Source: Fragilaria crotonensis (Eukaryota; Bacillariophyta; Fragilariophyceae; Fragilariales; Fragilariaceae). Taken from it: a stretch of DNA of 52,175 nt. Numbering within the stretch: the stretch's first letter is position 1; the number at the start of each line of letters is the position of its first letter. Below, piece by piece: positions 12,201-22,781 of this stretch. The translations under genes were made by a program, and so were the position numbers. Where the stretch lies: the NCBI GenBank assembly GCA_022925895.1, contig JAKSYS010000444.1, positions 1-52,175 of the forward strand, given 5' to 3'. The notes beneath the pieces are model-generated. The model saw only the letters and a program-made list of their open reading frames with translations. It made no database searches and was not told the origin of the DNA.

Positions 12201-13418
12201 CGACGACGCGTCCTCTGTTGCCTTCGAAGCGCGGGTGGCTCTCGAGATGAGGACGGGCGAAACGAGACACTACCAGCTCCCGCTGCGTACGACGATGATC
12301 CCTTCAAGTCGCTGTCCATATCTCCGGAGGAAGTCCTTGCGGCTTTAATGAGAGGCGGTGCCGCCCGGAAGGCACAAAGGGCTTCTCCTGTTGCGTCAGA
12401 GCTGAAGAGTGAGTCGTCCCAACCATTTCTTTCGTCCTTGCCGGCTTCGAAGGCGGCGAAAACTCGGACTAAAGAAGCGACGAGAACAGCTCGAACTTGT
12501 GTCGCTGTCGTCGACGATGAACCACCGAGCAAGTCAGGAAAGTCAAGCGCGATGTCTTCCAATAGTTCTTCGGCTCGATCTCCTAAGCTGGACCAGGCTG
12601 TCAATATCGATACGCGACGATCTAGATCGTTGAAACCCTGCAAGTCAAACCGCTCCTGCCGACGATCGACTGCGCTGTCATCCGACGATGACAGCATCAA
12701 ATTCACCAAGCCCACGTTTCGAAAGGCGCCATCTAGAAGATCAATTTCTCAACCGAGCATTCGCGCGAGAAACTCCAATGCACTTTCAACTGCCTCATCT
12801 GCTGCCAACGAGAAGAGACAATCAAGCACCTCGTCCCTGAAAGCCCAACTTAATGGACAGTCGACGCTTATGTCCGTGTCTGCCAGCGCGATAACCAACA
12901 CAGGAGAACGTTTGCGAATTGGTGGTTCACAAGTCGACAAGAATTCCGCCACCCCATCAAGGGCTGGAAATAGTAGTGGTGATGTGCAGGAGCCGCAAAT
13001 CAAGCATAGGATGAAATCTTCCAAGATCGTCGACGCTGATGTTAACGTCGGAAAGAGCAAGACCAAAAGCGCCGCGGGCCCCCCAGATCGGGATCGTAAA
13101 CCGTCCCACCGAAGGGAACGATCAATCAGAAGTTCCCGTTCGCCGTCGCGTAACACCGGCGGCAAGTCTTAAAAAAAAGATCTGGATGTGGAAAGGTATC
13201 ACAAAATGCTGTCTATGTGTTGGGAAATTCGTCGAGCTCTAGGTTCGTGTCGGCATATTACACCATACGCTGATTATAATGTTATGTGGTTGAAAAACAT
13301 TGGCAAACCAAAGACAACAAACGTCTCATTCGACGTAAAAGCACGGAGAGAGAAAAAATCAGAACAACGTCTCGCTCAACATTTTAAAATTCTGAAATAT
13401 TCGACCCTTTACTATTGA
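9212..13418 (+). CDS. Long Ser/Arg-rich, probably disordered protein, frame-broken
   Basis: Three consecutive open frames (9,212-11,173; 11,200-12,348; 12,348-13,172) read as one polypeptide. Coding-like sequence continues upstream of each later start: in the second frame back to about 11,120, and in the third back to about 12,245. Each frame change equals loss of one base. After an in-frame TAA at 13,170-13,172 the same frame stays open to 13,418, with a helical-looking segment starting Asp-Leu-Asp-Val-Glu. The protein of roughly 1,400 residues is rich in Ser, Arg, Lys, Asp and Glu, has no membrane segment or catalytic motif, and has an acidic, possibly helical region encoded at 10,030-10,680. 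I do not recognise the family; a scaffold or nuclear protein would fit the composition. It is convergent with the Zn2Cys6 gene, only 24 bases apart. Introns of length 3n+2 could also explain the shifts. Confidence 0.6.
11087..11140 (+). repeat. 27-bp perfect tandem duplication in a coding region
   Basis: Two identical 27-base units (11,087-11,113 and 11,114-11,140), starting TCAACTTCAAAGCACC. The unit is nine codons long and so preserves the frame. It sits near the first frame change of the surrounding gene, so slippage or misassembly here could also be the cause of that change. Confidence 0.9.
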
Positions 13419-13442
13419 GCACCCCTGGCTATGTAGTATCGT

Positions 13443-16132
13443 CTAGGCTGCAATAATTGATGACAGCATGCTGAGGAGCGCGTCATCGTCAAGGTCGAAC
13501 TCACTCTCCAAATCGAGAAGTGCCCTATCGAGGTCATTACCGTCCATCATCGCATCAGTTTCACGAGCATATTCAGATTCCTTCATGCTCTTCGCTTTCT
13601 TAGCTCGCTCAGCGGCGACACATGGACTGCACGCCATCAAGACGAACCCTTGACATCCGCGACAACCACACATCAAAGTCTCGCCCAGATCCACAAACGG
13701 TTTTCCTTCCTGTGGACCGCGCATGCTGGGTCGTGGGATTGCGTGGCATCGAAGCCTCACCGGCAGTTTTCTCCGATGAATGTTGAGTAGCTTACGAACC
13801 GACAAGAATGTATCCAAAATCTCCTCGAACACAGCCGCTTCCATTTCCCTAGACGATCCATTGCTGGCGGAGGCATCCATAGCATGCATTCCATTCATCA
13901 GGTGACACAAGAGGATCGCTGAATTACTCACCATGTGGTAAGTTGGCCCACCGTGGTGAAGCAGCAGTGGATTCTCAATCGCGGTGTTGCAAACACTGAG
14001 TAGAGCTTGGACTTGGCCATCAGTAAATCCGCCAGAACCATCTTCATCGCCTTCGTCCAAGAAAGCGTCGATTGCGGAAATAATCATGTGGTGACCCTGA
14101 TTGTGCTGTGTTGTCGTCGCCGTCCTCGCTTCGTGCTGTTGGAGGAGGGTATAAGCAGACAAAACCATGTTGCGACTACAAAGCTCGTTCTCGTGAGCCA
14201 ACACCGCGGTGCTCGTTGGCGTCACTAATACCAACTGGTTCTCTGCAGCGTCCTCAGGATTCGCAGCTTGCGCAATCATCGAGAAGCGATTATTGGCTTG
14301 GTCACAGCAAGAACGAATCGCGCAAGCAACAGCATCTAGGGAACGAGCATTCAGCGGGGCCTCGTTGTTGAGGTAGACAGGAGGCGCACCCTGGATCCAC
14401 ATCTGATTCTTGGGGTCCGACGCGATCGCTGAGGCACCGCAACATAGCCCGTATTCGATCTCTGTCTGGCTTTTCCCTTGTTGTGGGTTTTGGCACGGAA
14501 TCCTGGGGATGGAATCATCAATGTTTGGTAGCTTATTCTCGTCGGCATTATACATCATGTATGCCCACGCATCCAAGTAAGCAATTGCCGCCAGCAGAAG
14601 TTCCAACCCCTTTTCATTCTAGAGAGTCGAACAACATTTAGAAAATGGTTCACTACCCGTCTGAGGAGAAAATGAACTTACCTCCAACTTTGAAAGGTGC
14701 AACATCGAGGCACGGCGATACTTGAAATATCTCATCATGTCACCTCTGAAAGCGCGGAATACACCGAGCAAGAAATACGCACGAGCAACCTCAAAGGCGT
14801 ACTCTGGCTTCACGGGATCTTTCATGCATTCCCGAAGACTGTGGACAGTGGCATTGCAAAGCTCCATGGCCAAGGCTATCTCATTGTGAACAACTGCACC
14901 CAGAGCGATTTCAGCAAAACGAGCAGCGTTTAAAGCGTGCTCATGTGACCCTGGCAGAAGACTAACAGAAAAATTGTGGCGCGCACAATATTCCTCATCG
15001 GAGGGGATGGGGGGAAGAACGTAAAGTTCGTCAACGCTGAGGCGGTAGAAGGCACGCAGTCTGTTGCCATCGACGCTGTCACTACCAAGGAGACGCAAAT
15101 GGGCAGCGACAGTGTCGGGAGAATTGGCGTATTCTCCGTCAACATCCTCTGTCTTGATGCGTCGGGCACGGCCCTGCGATACGTTCATATCGCTCTCGAT
15201 CGTAACACCGGGCATCGCACCGGATCCAAGTTGGTGCAAGTAATTGCGTTGCTGAAGCTGCGATGCCCCTCCTGCATCCATCAAACCACCAGCGGACGTT
15301 ACCATCATAGAATTATCGGCAGCGCCAAAGACGCTCGAAATCCCGCTCAAACCTTGCTGTTGCAGCAAGACCTGTCTCATAGCGAATTCATCGTATCCAC
15401 CTCCGCCTGAAAGAACCTGCTGCTGCATCGTGCTCGAGCCTGAACCCATTCCCGTGGTGTTCGTGTTCGCGCTTTCTTGCATGCCATCGATTATCCTCCG
15501 CGTTAGGCCCGTGCGCCCAGGAACTGGTCCTCGTTTCTTTGCAGGGGAAAACACGCATTCCATTTCATTTGGGTCTACTCCATCGAGACTATGGATAAAA
15601 GTGGAGCACAAATTTGAGATTCATCACATCATTGTCATACACCCGGAGTATTCAATACACTGCAGATGAATTACTCGAGTAGTACGAGTATACCTGGTGC
15701 TGTACCACTACTACAGTAAAGTACAACCGACGAAAAACAGAAGATATTCCAACAAGCACAGGACTCAGAAGTACTAGAATGCCGGAGTACCGTGGTACTC
15801 AAGCAACGCAATACTGTACATCAACGACGAAAACACAGTGCAAAACAACCCCCTGATCAGCGAAATGCAGAAGACCTATAGACCAACATGTCGCTCCTTG
15901 CACATTGCGTAGTTCGACTGGAACAGGAGCACTTGTTGATCGACGAACGTGCAGTCTTGCCTTACCTTGAAAGCTTGTGTGCCTTCATGTATCTGGCGCA
16001 GCAATTCGAACACGGCCGCTGTCCGTCGCAGCGCGTCTTTCTCGCGCGACAGCGATCGCAAGATGCGCATAAAAGCCCGGCAGAGTCGTCCTCCTTGCTC
16101 TTCTGATCGTCAACCTCAGATTCGCGCTTCAT
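13443..16132 (-). CDS. Zn2Cys6 (fungal-type binuclear cluster) transcription regulator, three exons
   Basis: On the minus strand exon 1 runs 16,132-15,966, exon 2 15,588-14,682 and exon 3 14,618-13,443. The introns start GTAAGG and GTAAGT, end CATAG and TCTAG, and are 377 and 63 bases long. They keep the frame and give about 749 residues. Exon 1 holds the first five cluster cysteines in the C-x2-C-x6-C-x5-C-x2-C order, with basic residues between (Arg-Ala-Arg-Lys-Thr-Arg). The sixth Cys is encoded at the start of exon 2, just before a Lys-Lys-Arg-Gly-Pro basic motif. The loop before the last Cys is long, about 23 residues instead of 6-9. The middle region is helical and resembles the regulatory region of fungal Zn2Cys6 proteins. 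The C-terminus has a Cys-rich patch (Cys-Gly-Cys-Arg-Gly-Cys) and an acidic tail. Expected to bind DNA in the nucleus; target unknown. Start chosen because it gives the complete cluster. Confidence 0.85.
15589..15965 (-). other. First intron of the Zn2Cys6 gene
   Basis: A 377-base intron in phase 2, donor GTAAGG and acceptor CATAG on the minus strand. It splits the binuclear cluster between its fifth and sixth cysteines and contains GTAC-rich palindromic sequence like the intergenic regions. Confidence 0.82.
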
Positions 16133-16573
16133 GACGAGTTAGTCTCCTTTCGGAAGAATTTCGATGCGCTGCAATTGTATGTATCTTTGTAACAGAGAGA
16201 CAAAGACGGATGACCCCAACTGTGCAGTTTTGGTTTTTTTCATTCACATCGAGAGTTCCATTTGAAGACCTCGCAAGTGCGGCCAGTGGCCACTCTACAG
16301 CCAGTTACAAGTACTCCGTACTCCAGTGCTATGGGCTCTCTCGTTAAAGCGAGCCAAATCGTGAGTGGACTGACGCTAAAGGGGATTATGTTATTTTCGG
16401 AGTACAGTACGAGTTCTACGGCCGACTTTATGTGATAAGACTGCACAGGGCATAGGGACATGTCGTCATGTCCTGAAACGGTATTACGTTTGGGAGTACG
16501 TACGAGGTGTGTACCATACACCATATATTCATATATGAATATTTGCATACTACTCTGAGAACACACTTCCGGT
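16133..16573. other. Upstream region of the Zn2Cys6 gene
   Basis: No coding sequence seen. It should contain the minus-strand promoter of the Zn2Cys6 gene, but I see no clear core element. The right part contains a TATATTCATATATGAATA-like palindrome near 16,525 and GTAC motifs. Confidence 0.4.
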
Positions 16574-17886
16574 ACAAAAGTACGGAAATTCCACCGAAGT
16601 GGTATTATGTAGGGAGTGTAACGGGGTCCCCGTATAATTTTACTGTACTCTAATTTTGGGGTGGGTATTATTTAGGTAATTTTGTTGCACAAGTGGCGCT
16701 GAGAGTGGATTTTTCCTTCGTAGAGCCTCCTATTAAAAATCCACTATTCCACTTGTACTGGATCTCAACATCCTACGCGCATTTTGTTCACAGTACTCCG
16801 ATCATAAAGGATTATATTGGTACCACTGTCATCATCTGCATCATCACCCTCATTGTCATAAGCGACTGATCTTGTTGAATACAACAACTACCCGGTTGGG
16901 ATGTTTTGGGATGCTGTTTAGTTTGATGGTGGCTGAGGTCATGATGAATTGCTGCCTTGGTTAGATGGAATCCGAGTTAAGATGTTGGTGGGCATCTATG
17001 TTGGTGCATGGGTTGCTTGAGGCAACTGCAGGCCTGTCAACAACATGTTTTGCGCTGTATACGGAGGCTTCATTGGAGAAGTCATGGATGTACGAGTACT
17101 GGTTTGTAAGAATGAAGTGGTTTTCATGCTGGTTGGTCCATTGGTTGCATTAGAAGCATTGAGCAAATTGTTGGCTGGCGGCATCAAAGTTGGTGCAACC
17201 AATCCGCCGCCCACAAACCAGCAGCTCACGTATGCAGTCTCAACAACATACCCAACAACAAGAAGCAAGTATTGATGGAGATGCCAGGTAAATGGTGGAC
17301 TTCTCTGTCAGAGCAACCGTGGGATTGCTGGCTGTTGTGATGGCAAATGCATCAGTAATTTGGAATTGGTTGTACTGCTGTTCTCCGGAAATTGTGTTGT
17401 TATGTTATCATTGCTGGGCATACTGTCAGGACTGCATAGGACTGGTTTACAGGCATGCTGGTTGGTGATGTTGTTGGAATGCCATCAAGGAGATGGGGCG
17501 TCATCACAAGCTGCAAACTTGAATTGCCATGGCTACCCTGCCTAAGGACTGCAATTGAGTGAAATGGCCACATCTAGAGATGTTTAGTTGCTACTTGTTG
17601 GGTTGTGGTGAGCAATCATCAAAGGTAAAGGTAAACTGCAATGTGAGCAAATTGATAACAACATCTATCCGGATAGTCAGCGTTCAGAGTCCGCCATAGA
17701 TTTCGTTTTATTCTTCACGTTAAAAATACTGTACTGGAGTATGTACTTAGAAGTCCGTAGCCGTAGCACAGTAGGCTATATACCGTACGACCTGTAATCG
17801 AGCAACACTTGAATGCACGACATCACGACCTCACGACCCCTTATCACGTGGTGGTACTGAGAGTGGAATTAAAAAGGACTACTATC
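16574..17886. repeat. 1.3-kb tandem duplication, copy 1
   Basis: Starts ACAAAAGTACGGAAATTCC and ends with a block finishing CTACTATCAC. Followed head-to-tail by copy 2 with no spacer. All differences I could find from copy 2 are small indels. Inside are a local inverted repeat (AGTGGATTTTT...AAAAATCCACT near 16,703-16,746) and a short minus-strand frame (16,996-17,268) rich in Asn, Thr and Pro. This could be a relic of a low-complexity coding region, but no gene is supported. Confidence 0.93.
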
Positions 17887-19209
17887 ACAAAAGTACGGAA
17901 ATTCCACCGAAGTGGTATTATGTAGGGGAGTGTAACGGGGGTCCCCGTATAATTTTACTGTACTCTAATTTTGGGGTGGGTATTATTTAGGTAATTTTGT
18001 TGCACAAGTGGCGCTGAGAGTGGATTTTTCCTTCGTAGAGCCTCCTATTAAAAATCCACTATTCCACTTGTACTGGATCTCAACATCCTACGCGCATTTT
18101 GTTCACAGTACTCCGATCATAAAGGATTATATTGGTACCACTGTCATCATCTGCATCATCACCCTCATTGTCATAAGCGACTGATCTTGTTGAATACAAC
18201 AACTACCCGGTTGGGATGTTTTTGGGATGCTGTTTAGTTTGATGGTGGCTGAGGTCATGATGAATTGCTGCCTTGGTTAGATGGAATCCGAGTTAAGATG
18301 TTGGTGGGCATCTATGTTGGTGCATGGGTTGCTTGAGGCAACTGCAGGCCTGTCAACAACATGTTTTGCGCTGTATACGGAGGCTTCATTGGAGAAGTCA
18401 TGGATGTACGAGTACTGGTTTGTAAGAATGAAGTGGTTTTCATGCTGGTTGGTCCATTGGTTGCATTAGAAGCATTGAGCAAATTGTTGGCTGGCGGCAT
18501 CAAAGTTGGTGCAACCAATCCGCCGCCCACAAACCAGCAGCTCACGTATGCAGTCTCAACAACATACCCAACAACAAGAAGCAAGTATTGATGGAGATGC
18601 CAGGTAAATGGTGGACTTCTCTGTCAGAGCAACCGTGGGATTGCTGGCTGTTGTGATGGCAAATGCATCAGTAATTTGGAATTGGTTGTACTGCTGTTCT
18701 CCGGAAATTGTGTTGTTATGTTATCATTGCTGGGCATACTGTCAGGACTGCATAGGACTGGTTTACAGGCATGCTGGTTGGTGATGTTGTTGGAATGCCA
18801 TCAAGGAGATGGGGCGTCATCACAAGCTGCAAACTTGGAATTGCCATGGCTACCCTGCCTAAGGACTGCAATTGAGTGAAATGGCCACATCTAGAGATGT
18901 TTAGTTGCTACTTGTTGGGTTGCTGTGGTGAGCAATCATCAAAGGTAAAGGTAAACTGCAATGTGAGCAAATTGATAACAACATCTATCCGGATAGTCAG
19001 CGTTCAGAGTCCGCCATAGATTTCGTTTTATTCTTCACGTTAAAAATACTGTACTGGAGTATGTACTTAGAAGTCCGTAGCCGTAGCACAGTAGGCTATA
19101 TACCGTACGACCTGTAATCGAGCAACACTTGAATGCACGACATCACGACCTCACGACCCCTTATCACGTGGTGGTACTGAGAGTGGAATTAAAAAGGACT
19201 ACTATCACA
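17887..19209. repeat. 1.3-kb tandem duplication, copy 2
   Basis: Same content as copy 1. It is longer by one G in each of two G-runs near 17,925-17,942, one T near 18,225, one G near 18,838 and three bases (CTG) near 18,926. I saw no base substitutions by eye. The offset grows from 1,313 to 1,320 bases across the copy. Confidence 0.93.
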
Positions 19210-19977
19210 GTACTATAGTAGGAGAGATCCTATATGACATACGCTTATACATTATACACCATACACACTACGGATGTGTCCAGTTTTGGTGAACCTTTTC
19301 ACTACAGTGCAGGACACTTATAAACGACACAAATTTGTTAAGAAACATCTTCCCTACCCTGGATGAAGATAAAAATATTAATCCGACAATGTGCTTCTTG
19401 ATCAGATTGTTGAGTGTTTCCTCGGATTACTTTTTTTTATTTTTGAGAATTGAAAGTTTTATTAAGCTCCGAAGGTGCAACATTTTTTCGCAATGGTCAC
19501 TTTTTATTACATTTCTGGACGATTCAGAGAAATCTAAAATTTGGATCAAGAATTTGAAACACATTTTTTTCGAAAATACTGAAGCCTACAAATCACCCAA
19601 ACTCGATCATTGTGTAGGTTCTACAGAGGCCTCAGTATAATACTACTGGAAGACCTACTGTATCGTACAGTACTAGTACGCACTGCAACCACTTTCTAGA
19701 TCACTACCGTAGTATAATCGTACTGGAATGGTGAAGACGGGGTAACAGGTTATGAGCTCAAACGTGAGTGTAGTACAACAATTGCTGTACAGTACTACAG
19801 TGCACACTAGTTGAGAATTTGAAACAAAAATAATAATTAAGCATTATTTATCTTTGTTTTGTACGAGTCCGGACTGGAGGGTACGCGGTTTCCTACGGCA
19901 GTCCGGACTCGTCCAGATTCTGCAAGATAACTCCTCTGCGACTCTTCTTATGTTCGTCGGTCCTGTACTGGTATCAT
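19210..19977. other. Intergenic region with a 12-bp-arm hairpin
   Basis: A 101-codon open frame at 19,335-19,640 is AT-rich and unconvincing. At 19,863-19,911 the sequence CGAGTCCGGACT pairs with AGTCCGGACTCG around a 25-base loop. GTAC motifs occur at 19,660-19,800. Confidence 0.5.
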
Positions 19978-20014
19978 ACCGCTGTTCGCCTAGTGTCTAG
20001 CCTCCCGGAGCGAT

Positions 20015-20052
20015 GGGGTTAATTAACCCCATCAAATGCCTTAATTAACCCC
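20015..20052. repeat. Left subterminal TTAATTAA palindromes
   Basis: GGGGTTAATTAACCCC at 20,015-20,030 and TTAATTAACCCC at 20,041-20,052. They mirror two copies at the right end and are probably transposase-binding or cleavage sites. Confidence 0.7.
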
Positions 20053-20175
20053 ATCCATTTTTTTCGAGTATGCGTGGGCAAAATACTGAGCCCTACTCAA
20101 AAATGGAGTTGACCATGACGGTCAATACGATGATGTTCACGCCAATGAAAGATGAATGTAACATTGACACTATGC

Positions 20176-22533
20176 TTAAAAGTCATCAAGGTGTGCATGG
20201 TTACGAGCAATGTGGTCCAAAAAGCACCGTTTTCCATTTTTCGTCGCACAAAGGAATACCACTTTTTCATTATCATTGCAGTCGCTACATTGCCAAGTCG
20301 TCTTCTTTTGGCACTCTTTACATCGACCTTGGTACCTAAAGCTTGTCTTCTCACCATGAGCATTCTTGAGTCTCTTAACAGGAGTTAAATGGGTGAGGAC
20401 ACCCGCGCGTGCACATCCATTTTCCACGGCCCTGATGCATGCCTCTTGATATGACGTCCCATTCGGTGATGACCTCGGTCGTCGGGTTCCTTGTCCCCGA
20501 GAGTCGTAGCTATTGTCAATCAATTCCTCTGCAAGGATTGAGTAAAATTCCTTTTGTAGACACTTCCTTTGGTTTCCTGCTGGCGCATTCTTGAAAGCAT
20601 TGTAGACCAGCCATGTATCGACAACAATCATGGCAAAGATAGATAGATTCACCCGAACGGACCAATCTTTCGTTTCAATCTTCTTCTCGATTCGGAGATC
20701 ATCTTGACGATATCGATTCTGCCTGTCGATAGCACCACAAGTTGTATAATAAAGTTCGGCAATTTGAGGTTGCTTAATTGTCATCGTGATCTTCTCCGGA
20801 GGTGCGTTCGGATCTTGGCTCACTTGCCGCCAGCGGCAGCGAGTATAAGGTGTTCCCTCCGATAGTGACCCTGTCGTCGCAATGAAGTACCTGCGTTCCC
20901 GATCCATCCACACAAACGCAGCCATAGCAGGATCCAACTCGTCCGCAGGATCCGAAGCGAGAGCGAGGAAATCACCACGTTGATGGAGTTCGACACTCGT
21001 GAGGTACGTTTTCGGAAAACCCTTTGTGGCTGTCTTGACAACGCCAATGAAACGAAGGCCATTCCGATAAAGCTCTTTCGCAGCACCGACCGAAGCAAAG
21101 TAAGAGTCTGCGCAAACAATTCGATTAGAACCAAACCAAGGTGATACGACACTTTTCAAAACTTGTGTACCGTGCAACAGACTTGATTCATTTGGTTCAT
21201 CATTGTTGTTGTCATCCTCACCGACGAGGTCAATTCCCTTGACCAACTTCAAACGCAGCATGACTCCGCTGCGACCACATGCAGCGTTCTGGATTTCGCA
21301 GCCGTTCTCGGGCTTGCGATCGATTGCAACGTATTGTGGGAGGCCTTGGTTGATCCAATGGCCTCCCTGCCCATACCAACGACTCATGGACTCATCGACA
21401 CATATAGTGTCGGACGGAGAAAAGAAATTCGCTCTGTGATCATTGAAGTTGGCAACGAAGTCGTCCACCAACTTCCATCTGTACTGTTCTGTGGATTCGT
21501 TGTCAGCTCGTTGAGGAGGTTGCTTGCTCCACCTAACCGCGCGAAATAGAACATCGAATCTATGCTTGGACATTCCGGTGAGACCGAAGTGAGGTGCAGG
21601 TCGATACTTCATTGGTGCCACAGAACTCCACAAACTCGCCCTGGAAGTAAATTCAAATGACGTCGTTAGTATCAGGATTCCAAAGAATTTAAGCATTTCC
21701 GAGCTGTTCGTTGTATTCAGTCCCCACTTCGACAGTTCAGCGTTAGTCAAATCGACCATAGTGATGAGCTGCTTTGGAGGGAACATGAGAAGGAAAAAAT
21801 CGAGCGCACTCATACCGTTTATCGCTGCCGAGTTTGTTGCTCCTGGAAACATGACCTCTCCAATAACATTCCTCACACTCCACTGACGAGGTGGTACAAC
21901 TCCATTCAATGGCAGTTCAGTGCTAGATGCCCTACGCCATTCAACATAGTGAACAATTGCAACAGGTCTCCGGCGGTCTTCTTGATCTGCTTGTGCTCGC
22001 GGCGCTGCAATTGTTGCTGTGGTATCAGCAGTAGTAGCTCCTCCTACCCTCTCAGACATCTCATCCGGCTCCTCATCTGAAGAACTCTGAAGTACATCAC
22101 GCATTTCTTGAGTGCTCACTCCGGCATTTGAAGGTGCTCCGACCTCAATCGCTTCATCAGTAGGTTCGACGTTTCCAGTCCCGAGTGCAGTCACGGGTTC
22201 ATTGTTCTCATCTCTCGTTGACTCTGCCTCAGCCAACTTGACCCCTCTGGAATTCAATTGGCACCTCTTGATAGTCCCACCACCAAGCTCGTAATCTGCG
22301 GTGATTAGAGTCGCGGGCCGCTTGCCGTTGCGCGATGGAGCTGCATCAACTGAAACGACAGTCCCGTTAACGAACTTCGTTTTGGCGTTGGCTCCGTATC
22401 GCCGGTGGCACTCAGCCAGAGCTGTTACGTGGTGAGCTTTTGCCTGCACCCTTGCTCCAATCACATAACGAGGATCCTTTCTGGCCATTTTGAGCTCAGT
22501 TGCTGATGATCTGACGGAGGTGCAGCACTTCAA
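20176..22533 (-). CDS. PiggyBac-like transposase (DDE_Tnp_1_7 type), intact frame
   Basis: An uninterrupted 785-codon frame with an ATG at 22,533. The N-terminal ~85 residues look like a small beta-barrel (Val-Asn-Gly-Thr-Val-Val and Ala-Asp-Tyr-Glu-Leu-Gly motifs), followed by an acidic, Thr/Ala-rich linker. The transposase core starts near residue 200. Candidate catalytic aspartates lie in Val-Asp-Glu-Ser-Met-Ser-Arg-Trp (near 378), Cys-Ala-Asp-Ser-Tyr-Phe (near 474) and Gly-Ala-Ile-Asp-Arg-Gln-Asn (near 600). The last ~55 residues form a Cys/His-rich domain (CxxC...CxxC...C...H...H) of the kind piggyBac proteins use to bind their ends. The family excises and reinserts precisely at TTAA. 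Intact frame, matched ends and complete Cys-rich domain suggest a copy that is or recently was active. Confidence 0.9.
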   Translation of the reverse strand: MKCCTSVRSSATELKMARKDPRYVIGARVQAKAHHVTALAECHRRYGANAKTKFVNGTVVSVDAAPSRNGKRPATLITADYELGGGTIKRCQLNSRGVKLAEAESTRDENNEPVTALGTGNVEPTDEAIEVGAPSNAGVSTQEMRDVLQSSSDEEPDEMSERVGGATTADTTATIAAPRAQADQEDRRRPVAIVHYVEWRRASSTELPLNGVVPPRQWSVRNVIGEVMFPGATNSAAINGMSALDFFLLMFPPKQLITMVDLTNAELSKWGLNTTNSSEMLKFFGILILTTSFEFTSRASLWSSVAPMKYRPAPHFGLTGMSKHRFDVLFRAVRWSKQPPQRADNESTEQYRWKLVDDFVANFNDHRANFFSPSDTICVDESMSRWYGQGGHWINQGLPQYVAIDRKPENGCEIQNAACGRSGVMLRLKLVKGIDLVGEDDNNNDEPNESSLLHGTQVLKSVVSPWFGSNRIVCADSYFASVGAAKELYRNGLRFIGVVKTATKGFPKTYLTSVELHQRGDFLALASDPADELDPAMAAFVWMDRERRYFIATTGSLSEGTPYTRCRWRQVSQDPNAPPEKITMTIKQPQIAELYYTTCGAIDRQNRYRQDDLRIEKKIETKDWSVRVNLSIFAMIVVDTWLVYNAFKNAPAGNQRKCLQKEFYSILAEELIDNSYDSRGQGTRRPRSSPNGTSYQEACIRAVENGCARAGVLTHLTPVKRLKNAHGEKTSFRYQGRCKECQKKTTWQCSDCNDNEKVVFLCATKNGKRCFLDHIARNHAHLDDF

Positions 22534-22745
22534 AGTTCATGGGCGAGCGACACCAAAAACGACTAAAATTTGTAGGTGAAAAATTATAGTGTCCGAATAT
22601 TTTTAATAACTCAACAACAACAATGATTGAGCATGCCCCTATTTACGGCATGCCATCTACATGTGTTACGAGGAGATAGGCCAATCTTGGAGCCCAACGG
22701 AGGTTGTCAGAGAATAGGAGAAGCATATCCGAGGTTGGCAAATAC

Positions 22746-22781
22746 GGGGTTAATTAACCCCGTTTGGGGTTAATTAACCCC
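22746..22781. repeat. Right subterminal TTAATTAA palindromes
   Basis: Two complete GGGGTTAATTAACCCC palindromes separated by four bases, just inside the outer inverted repeat. Confidence 0.7.

Noticed and set aside
13170-13190. A 14-base intron to remove the TAA after the 9.2-13.2 kb gene
   Set aside because: Far too short for a spliceosomal intron; an indel in the A-run or a true stop is more plausible.
16965-18879. Repeated short open frames in both copies of the 1.3-kb duplication
   Set aside because: They are identical because the DNA is duplicated, overlap on both strands, and have no motif or start context; duplication alone does not show coding.
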